Positions 56,925 through 64,000 of a DNA stretch of 64,000 nt are shown here, piece after piece. The DNA lies in the NCBI GenBank assembly GCA_028456385.1, contig JALNQF010000002.1:124001-188000 (forward strand), in the 5' to 3' direction. Numbering within the stretch: the stretch's first letter is position 1; each line of letters begins with the position of its first letter. This DNA comes from Ophiosphaerella korrae (lineage: Eukaryota > Ascomycota > Dothideomycetes > Pleosporales > Phaeosphaeriaceae). Both the position numbers and the translations under genes were made by a program. The notes beneath the pieces were generated by a model. It was not told the DNA's origin and searched no databases. It saw nothing but the letters and a program-made list of their open reading frames with translations.

Positions 56925-58472
56925 ATGACCCAATTAGTCGTCACGCCGGGGCGCAATGCAGTCCGCCAGGCGAAGAGGCTGAAGGAGATTCGAAAAGTAC
57001 AGGGCGCCATCGAGTGGCATGAGCGGGAGCGAAAAAAGCGGCAGAAGAAGAACCAGGAGCGCTGGGAAACCAAACAGGCGGTGATCCAGACCCAGCAATG
57101 GGAGGCCGGCAATGTCAAAGATGTCCGGAGAAAGGCTTTGGCGAATGCAAAGGAAGACTGGCTTTTGGGCCCTCTGAGGCCCAATCGTGCCATCGGTCGA
57201 GGCGCAGACAAGTACGGCGCCCTCACACAGGAGCAGGTACAAAGACCAGAAGTGCCTGTCCATTCGCTCAAAAGATGGAATGAAGTCAGGGACGCAAGAA
57301 GCATCCAGTACGAATCTCCCATCATAGTCGATGATAAGAAGTACTTCCACATCGAAAGGGACGACCGTGTCGTCGTCATCAAGGGGAAAGAAAAAGGAAA
57401 AATCGGTGTTGTCCAGCATGTCCAGAAACAAACACACAGCCTTTACATAACGGGAATCAATATGGTAGGATCGAGCAGACCCCCAATGGCAATTGTTGCT
57501 CACATTCGCTAGCAATACTACGACTCAGATATCCTCAATCATTCGCCAGGTAACGCGCCCAAGGTCGAGAAAGAAGCGCCTATGGCTATCGATGATGTAC
57601 GTCTCGTTATCCCATACAAATTCACACAAGATGGCAAAGATATGTTTCGCGATGTCATTGTGGAACGGGTTGTTATGGAACGACACACTACAGGCATCGA
57701 TCCCTTTACCGGCATCGACTATGGGACTTCAGAGTTCCCCAAGGACCATCAGTATGACCCCGTAACCGGCTTGCCCATTTTCAATCGCTACATTGCTGGC
57801 ACTCGACACCGGATTGAATGGCCGCATGAGAGAGAGACCGACTCTAAAGAAACCGAGGCAACAAACGAAGAGAAGCCAGAAAAGAAATCCATAATCAAAA
57901 GGACTCTTAGTGCCATACGCCACCCAGTGAGCAGTTTTCAGAGCTGGAAAAACGAGAAACCCAAGCCAGCCATCACGAAACCTGAAGAGATGCCCATTGC
58001 TTCCAGGCTGGAAACCCTTGAGAATGACCTTGCCGAGCGACGCAAAACGGAAAAACTTCAAAGTCGAGACCCCCAGTTCAACCAGGCCTTCCCAAGCGAC
58101 ACAACCCGCAACATTGTCGAAGGCTCAGATTCAATGGCATATACACTCGTCACCCCACCTTTCCCCGAGACACTTGGTCAAGAACTACGAGATTACACCC
58201 AGGACTTCAGCTTAGAGACAAGAAAGAACGACGACGGTGATGCTCCGCGTACAAGGCGGCCAACTCGAGTAACAGAGAAGAGCAAGATTGCCAGCGAGGT
58301 TGCCAAGATAAAGCAAACAGCTGCCCAGAAGATGAAGACACCAATGCAATTAAGGTGGGAGGCCGATCGTGTGGCGAAACTTCGGCAGGAGAAGACGGCG
58401 CCATTGGTTAACTCGGAGGAATTGATGGCTGCGTTGGGAGGTCACATACGGCAGCAGAGGGCGAAAAGCTGA
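56925..58472 (+). CDS. MRPL40: Mitochondrial large-subunit ribosomal protein uL24m
   Basis: Two exons, 56925-57464 and 57513-58472, give 499 residues. The first ~120 residues are basic (RQAKRLKEIRKVQGAIEW, RERKKRQKKNQERWE). The KOW domain lies at 146-178 (DRVVVIKGKEKGKIGVVQHV). The joint reads TGINMQYYDSDILNHSPG and continues into IDDVRLVIPYKF and ERHTTGIDPFTGIDYGT, hallmarks of fungal uL24m. The C-terminal ~250 residues are a charged fungal extension. The intron retains no stop in one frame but breaks the downstream frame, so splicing is needed. Confidence 0.92.
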
Positions 58473-58685
58473 GTTCACGCGCCGAAGAGGTGGAGTAGAT
58501 GGGGGCTGCACTGTATTAGTATCAAGCCCGCTATCAACTGTAGCATATACTGTAGACAAAGTCACATTCCTCAACTTTATCGCATGCCATGGCCAGTAAT
58601 CACCGTATTCTCATGACCCGGAGTATCGCGCCGAAACACATTATAGGTAACCCGCCACCAAACGCCCATCCCCACACACCCATCC

Positions 58686-59534
58686 TCAAACCAAGATGCC
58701 CCAAAACTCGGCCCGGCCCCCCCCCGCCCCCTCCAACTCAGCCCACTGCACCAAAAACCGGTCGACAAACGGACTCAACACCTTCCCGCTCAGACTCAGC
58801 CCTTTCACCCGCGCAAAGCTCTCCGCATATATTGTGCGGCACTTGCCCCTTGAATTCGCGCCGCGGACGTTGAAGAAGCGGAGGATGAGCGAAGCCAGGA
58901 TGACGATGACGCCCGTTGCTGGCCCGTTGCTGATGATTAGGTCGGGCAGGTCGGCGGCTGCGCGCTCGTATGGCGTGGTGGTGGTGGTAGTGGTGGGAAG
59001 CACAGGCGCGGCCAGGAGCGGGGCGAAGCTCCTGTAGAGCGTGTACAGCGCGGATATGGGAGTAGTAAGTAGCGACTGGTGGATCCTGCGGGCGCGCGGG
59101 ACAACGGCGACGTTGTAGTATTCCGGGCCGAAGCATGCTGGCCTGGGTTTGTGCTTTGTGGTGGGTTTGCCGTTGACGGCGAGGGTGGGGGGCGGTGTTT
59201 TGTTGGCCTGTTGTTTTGCGTGGTCTTCGAGGCTCTTTTCGAATTCGTGGGCGCGCTGCGCGCTGAAGGCGTCGCCGCTGCTGACGACGTAGGTTCTATG
59301 CGTGTACTTTGCGGTGTCGAGGTCGCGGAGGAGATAGAACATTTCGTGGGTGTGGCCGCCGGAGCCGAGGACGATGAGGAGGCGTGTCACGGGGGGTTGT
59401 TTGCGCCATGTTTTTGGTTTTGCGCCCTGGTTTGGGAGGATGGCGAGGAGGCGGAGAGAGGCGGTGACGAGGAGAGTTGCGAGGAGCGCGAGCGCGAAGG
59501 AGAGGCTGTAGAGTGAGGATAGCGGGGGTGCCAT
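58686..59534 (-). CDS. ALG14: ALG14, UDP-GlcNAc transferase membrane subunit
   Basis: A single exon of 282 residues. The N-terminal TM anchor is residues ~8-32 (YSLSFALALLATLLVTASL). LIVLGSGGHTHEMFYLLRDL (53-72) is the family signature. Later, LPDLIISNGPATGVIVILASL, CRTIYAESFARVKGLSLSGK and FLVQWAELE match Alg14. Alg14 recruits soluble Alg13 to the ER, and together they add the second GlcNAc to the dolichol-linked oligosaccharide. An insertion with Thr repeats (TTTTTTT) and a Gln/Asn/Lys-rich loop make it longer than the yeast protein. It is convergent with uL24m, 213 bp between stop codons. Confidence 0.93.
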   Translation of the reverse strand: MAPPLSSLYSLSFALALLATLLVTASLRLLAILPNQGAKPKTWRKQPPVTRLLIVLGSGGHTHEMFYLLRDLDTAKYTHRTYVVSSGDAFSAQRAHEFEKSLEDHAKQQANKTPPPTLAVNGKPTTKHKPRPACFGPEYYNVAVVPRARRIHQSLLTTPISALYTLYRSFAPLLAAPVLPTTTTTTTPYERAAADLPDLIISNGPATGVIVILASLILRFFNVRGANSRGKCRTIYAESFARVKGLSLSGKVLSPFVDRFLVQWAELEGAGGGRAEFWGILV

Positions 59535-59932
59535 GGTGGGGTGTAATTGAGTGGATTATGTGTTGGAGTAGCCTAGGCGGGAGCGTTATGACGGGCCTTA
59601 TATAAATCCATTGGTGAGGGCCTATGAGTTGCGAAGGAGAGTTGCGCAAGTGAAAGTTGCAGGACGTGTCGCAGCCATTGGCCAATCGCGGTGCATATGC
59701 GAGATCACATGACTATATGCATGTATCAACCAGGCTGAAGTCGAAGACACGTTCGCATTGCTCTTTTTCTACATTCAAGCCCCATGTATATCTCACGATG
59801 CAGAACGCTGGAACAGAATACAGAATATCCAAGATGCTATGTTGTTACAGAAAGAGCAAAGTGAGTAGATCAAGGCTTTCATTTCACATATCCCACTCAA
59901 ACCTTATCCGAGAGATACAGAGGGTATCCTAA
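59535..59932. other. Spacer between ALG14 start and GCD7 end
   Basis: 398 bp. Frame 59657-59932 has no motif. ALG14 promoter and GCD7 3' UTR expected. Confidence 0.4.
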
Positions 59933-61491
59933 CTACAGCGTGATATCTTCCGAGCGGTAGTGGTCCGCTACAATCCGGTATAAGTATGATGGCGCATGCC
60001 CGCCGCTGTTGTGGTCAGTGTGGTATTCACGTATGCTCAAATATGGAGGCACTTACATGTTGGTGATGTAGAGATCCACCAGGTCCGCAGGAACATAGTC
60101 ATACAGCGGATTCTCAACATCAACCTTTTCGACAAACTCGCCATCTTCATATGGGACCACGCCCCCAGCGTCGCCATGTTCGATCAGCTCGTCAATGTCG
60201 AAGGGATACACAGGACTGAGCTTATATACACCACTCAACACGACCACGGGCGTCTGGTGCTCCTTCGCTGCTTTCGCAATCATGTGTGCGCCAGCTGCTG
60301 CAACGAGACCGCCGTTTGCTAAAACCGTGTGGGTAGCAAGGATGACCTTGTTGACCCGCGACATGATAGCAAAGACGTGCGAATCCGGAATAACATAGAC
60401 CTGAATACCGGCTTCGGTAAGAGGCTTCCATCTATCTTCGTCTCCATCGTCATCCGGATTAGATTCTCGCTTCTTGCCTGTAAGAAGAATTCCATGGGTG
60501 GCAGTGTGATCATGTGGGTATGTCTCACAATGCACAACTGTAAACTTTCGTTTCCGCGCGGCATATAGGAGGAACTTCTGCACCGTTGTTGATGCCGTGT
60601 GAGTGAGAATAATTTCGTTGGCATGGATGTGTTCGAGTGCGACTTCGGCAATCTGCTTGTCTGAAGTCTCTAGCTCATCTTGTAGTTCCCTTATGCCTTC
60701 CATGACTTCTCCCTTCAAGTCAAGGTTTGCCTGACTTTTGCTAAGATCTGCAAGGCGCTCCAGATTGAGGGCCGTAAGTGTGCCCTTGCTGGTCGGTGGC
60801 ATCTGCCCCGGCGGTGTACTTGTGTTAGAGGGTGTATCGATTGGTTGGGAGAAGAGACCGAACAGTGAGTTGACGAGTGGCACCGTTGAAGTAGGGGCGT
60901 ACGAGGTATGGGAAGTGAGTAATGGAGGACGCCTTGATAGCTCACCCGAGTCGGACATGCTTTCGGATATCACGCTCGTATGCATGGGCTCCGCTACAGC
61001 ATGCTTCAGTGGACTGAAGGTGGACACACTCGAGGCAAGTGACGGTCGTTGGAGGGAGTCATGTTGCGAATGGGACGGGGTGTGGCCTAATTCACTGCCG
61101 GTCGGCGTCTGGCCTCCCTGATCGTCGACCACCTCCCGCACCAGTCCAAGCACGCGGCGTACAATATTTCCTACGACCACTTCTCGCGGCTGTGCTGATG
61201 TCAACCGCCTGCCGACTTGGCGTATGCGCTCCACCAGCTTCGACGCATCTCTTCCCTTGAACTCGCCCACGACACGCAAAAGGAGGGCCGTAGTCGCCAG
61301 GGCGCATGGCCGCGAGTTGCGTATCTGACGCCGCTTCAAAAGGCTAATCTGGTTTGAGCTGGGCTGTCTGGCCGTCTTTCTGGCCAAACTTACGATATTA
61401 AATGTTCGACCGAGGGATCGACTGGCGTGGTCTTGAGAGATTTGAGGAAGGTTGATAGGCCTGGCGCCTGTATGACGGCAGCCTGGGCCAT
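59933..61491 (-). CDS. GCD7: Translation initiation factor eIF2B subunit beta
   Basis: Exons 61491-61394, 61343-60057 and 60005-59933 give 485 residues. The first joint gives MAQAAVIQAPGLSTFL.. VEHLISLLKRRQIRNSRPCA. The Rossmann-like C-terminal half shows HIHANEIILTHTASTTVQKF, ESN..DRWKPLTEAGIQVYVI, KVILATHTVLANGGLVAAAG and LYDYVPADLVDLYITNIGGH. The last 73-nt exon supplies GGHAPSYLYRIVADHYRSED. eIF2B is the guanine-nucleotide exchange factor of eIF2; the beta subunit is in the regulatory subcomplex that senses phosphorylated eIF2-alpha. A fungal Ser/Thr/Pro-rich insertion occupies ~110-215. All termini depend on splicing, so an unspliced model would lose the start. Confidence 0.95.
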
Positions 61492-62105
61492 TTTGGGGTT
61501 TTGTGGTCGAGTATGTGTAAATGTGTGGGGTAGAGGGGCAGGCGCAAGCAATGTCACCGCCCTGGACAGTGTCGTGGACTCGAAGCGGCCCTATGGCCGT
61601 GTCCAGAGAGTCTGCGTGCCTCGAACCGCCGGGCGCTCTGGGGAAGTGCAGTCAAGCCGTGGCATCAATCTCCCAAAGCGTGAGTCGTGAGTCCGATGAG
61701 TCTGGCTGATGTGGCCCAGGGATCCGATTGGGAGCTAGGTGGTTCCGCTAGCGCCATTCCGGGCGTCATCATGCTTGAATGCACTGGACGTCCAAGCCAT
61801 CCCTAACCACTCCGCTCCGACATATCCCATTCTCAACCTCGCCCTCACCCCATCCCCCCTGTCTATTCCCGTTCTCGTAGCCCCGCCTGAGCCCCCTTAC
61901 TGAGACCATCTACTGTGCCCCCAGGCTGCTGCTGCCCGGCTTGATTCAGCTGCGCCGGAGGAAGCCACGCAACGCTCCTAAAACATAAGCCGCAGCCCCG
62001 GAAACAAGCTGCAAACAGCTACCCCACAGTCTGCACCCGCCTGTCTCTGCCCCCGGGCTACACATAAGACTCGCAGTGCGTGCAGTGCATGGCTGAGGCC
62101 AGAGT
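61492..62105. promoter_or_regulatory. Shared upstream region of GCD7 and NEM1
   Basis: 614 bp between divergent start codons. CT-rich (61840-61900). Minus frames (61946-62346) overlap the NEM1 exon and are shadows. No RNA gene seen. Confidence 0.4.
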
Positions 62106-63753
62106 ATGAACTCATTGACCGCCCTGGCCAGCATTGGAACACCTCCCCCAAGCCCACCGCCATCGCACGCCGGCTCAGAAAGCAATACCCTCCATCCACA
62201 ACCGCCGTCTGCCAGTCTCCCCGGGTCGAATGATGCGAGTGCAGGCATAAGCCCTCAGCACGAGAAGGGCGACATGAGCGCTGCGAGGGGCCTTGCCTCG
62301 GCCTACTCGGAAGCCGCCGTGTCCGAGGACGACGAGAAGACGCCACTTCTCAACCGCTCATCCGACGGGCCATATGAGGAAGCAAAGACTCGCAGGAGGT
62401 GGCTCTATCCAAAGCGAATTTATGACGGCGCCGTGGGAGCCGTGGGGGTGCTGCTGTCGCCATTTGTGTACACCGGGCAGTGTCTGGTCGCATGCTTCTA
62501 CTACGAAGAGGACGGCCAGTTCTCGTTCCTGGCCCCTGTGTATCACATCGCTCGAGCTTTTACCCGTTCGCGGCGGAAGAAGGTTGGGCCAAGGGAAAAG
62601 CAAAGGCGCACTAGCAAGAGCTCGCCAAACACCATGCCCGAGGCAAGACGAGCGTCAAGGCGCTCCCTCTCCATCGCATCATCATCAACAGCAATGACTT
62701 CCGAATCAGAAAGCGAAAGACCCCCCACGCGCGATGGGGAGCTCGATGGCCCCGCGCGCCACACACGATCTAAATCGACTGCATCATCTGCAGGAGATGA
62801 GATAGCCCCCGCAAAGAGAACGATTCGTATCAAGCTGCATGCTGATGATTCGTTGAGACAACGCAAGGCATCAAAGAAGGCCCAGGCTCCCAGGAGCACT
62901 TCTGGTCAGATCTCACCGGAAGCCGCAGCTGCCTTGAAGTCCCCCACCGGCCCTGTGACGGTGGCTTCAAAGCAATTGACCAAGTTCCCTCGGGCACCGC
63001 AGCCTCCACGGCCTCTGGTGCCGCGGCGCCAGCCCTCGTATTCCGGCCCAGGCACGTCTGCCATAGGACCACATCAGAAAACGCTTATAATTGATCTTGA
63101 CGAAACCTTGATTCACAGTATGGCTAAAGGCGGCCGTTTCCAAACAGGCCGTATGGTTGAGGTGAAGCTTCAAGCATCAGTTGGTGCTGGGGGTCAGATC
63201 ATTGGGCCGCAAGTGCCCATCTTGTACTATGTTCATAAACGCCCATACTGCGATGACTTTTTAAAAAAGGTTTGAGAACCTATCTGTGCAATCCCGTCTC
63301 TCTCGCTGATCATGTCATCAGGTCAGCAAGTGGTACAACCTCATCATTTTCACCGCCTCGGTCCAAGAGTATGCCGATCCCGTCATTGACTGGTTAGAGG
63401 TTGAGCGTAAATACTTCGCGGGGCGGTACTATAGACAGCATTGCACGTTCCGTAACGGAGCTTACATCAAAGATCTCGCTCAGGTAGAGCCTGACCTCAG
63501 CAAAGTCATGATATTAGATAACAGTCCTTTGAGCTACGTCTTCCATCCAGGTAAGAGCCGCATGCGGCATGGAATGCGTGGTGGTGACATTTACTGATGT
63601 GCAATAATAGACAATGCCATTCCAATCGAGGGCTGGATAAGCGACCCAACAGATTATGAGCTTCTGCATCTAATTCCGCTACTCGAAGGCCTCCAGTATG
63701 TCACAGACGTTCGTGCGCTCCTGGCGCTGCGGCTGGGGATGCCATCGGCGTAA
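62106..63753 (+). CDS. NEM1: Nem1-type nuclear envelope CTD-like phosphatase
   Basis: Exons 62106-63269, 63322-63550 and 63611-63753 give 511 residues. The N-terminal half is low-complexity with a membrane-proximal hydrophobic stretch (IYDGAVGAVGVLLSPFVYTGQCLVACFYYE) that anchors Nem1 proteins. The NIF/FCP1 phosphatase domain begins TLIIDLDETLIHSMAKGGR with nucleophile motif D330-x-D332-x-T334. It continues YVHKRPYCDDFLKKVSKWYN, LIIFTASVQEYADPVIDWLE, YIKDLAQVEPDLSKVMILDNSP and after the last joint FHPDNAIPIEGWISDPTDYE. Nem1 with Spo7 dephosphorylates lipin (Pah1) at the nuclear envelope/ER, switching lipids from phospholipid to triacylglycerol. The stop at 63753 gives the usual C-terminus. 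Confidence 0.95.
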
Positions 63754-64000
63754 GCAGTCGGGTAGCCACATTCCATACCGCAGTGATATTTGCTCTGCTT
63801 TCTAATCTTCACTGTATTATAGTTGTTTGGCAATACCGAGCAGTTGGCTAGGGCCAGTCGAAGGAGATACCCAAGAAATTTATTTATTCACATCCAATTG
63901 TGCATCATTGCCGACCTTGAGCACGTTTCTTGATAATGTGTCCTTTTTAATTGTTCACAATAGACTAGGGAGTACCCACTAGCTTGTAATATTTATCGTT
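63754..64000. terminator. Right flank, NEM1 3' region
   Basis: 247 bp to the window edge, AT-rich, with no supported gene. Confidence 0.4.

Overview
The window is nuclear DNA of a filamentous ascomycete. Genes are spliced with short introns (about 45-120 nt, GT..AG), are densely packed on both strands, and include fungus-specific families: a HET-domain protein, a Zn2Cys6 regulator, a PTH11/rhodopsin-type 7-TM domain, and a Dal5-type permease. Protein sequence style suggests a Dothideomycete, probably Pleosporales; that is inference without a database search. I reconstructed 29 protein-coding genes with their exon joints, plus one doubtful gene remnant. I found no tRNA, rRNA, CRISPR or bacterial-type element.

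Layout. 1-7.4 kb is gene-poor: a two-TM protein, a secreted PLC-like phosphodiesterase, then a small repeat graveyard (4.8-6.6 kb) with a complete solo LTR flanked by a 5-bp target duplication, a hairpin element with transition-type decay, and several short-unit repeats. 7.4-31 kb is a dense housekeeping block: mitochondrial PP2C phosphatase (PTC5-like), RQC1/TCF25, a RhoGAP, a Zn2Cys6 factor, chorismate synthase (ARO2), mitochondrial porin, a mitochondrial J-protein, methionine aminopeptidase 2, a tyrosine phosphatase, EFM6-like methyltransferase, GET1, and a PTAR1-like prenyltransferase alpha-repeat protein. 31-43 kb looks accessory: a protein with an N-terminal PemK/MazF-like pattern, an orphan ORF without a visible ATG, a HET-domain protein, and a 911-residue fusion of a fungal rhodopsin-type 7-TM domain with a fucose:H+ symporter-type (FHS) transporter, followed by a 2-kb AT-rich gap with one possible gene remnant. 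43-64 kb returns to housekeeping: GRX5, a coiled-coil protein, cytochrome c peroxidase, an F-box-like protein with a His/Gln tail, a Dal5-type permease, a coiled-coil protein, RPS23, an Ima1 nuclear-envelope protein, mitochondrial uL24, ALG14, eIF2B-beta (GCD7) and NEM1.

How the genes fit together. There is no biosynthetic cluster. Several genes serve the same broad systems (translation: RQC1, MetAP2, EFM6, RPS23, uL24m, GCD7; mitochondria: PTC5, porin, J-protein, GRX5, CCP1, uL24m; ER and nuclear envelope: GET1, ALG14, IMA1, NEM1), but they are separate transcription units. Several are head-to-head pairs with 200-360 bp of shared promoter. The most unusual item is the rhodopsin-type/FHS fusion at 38.4-41.2 kb.
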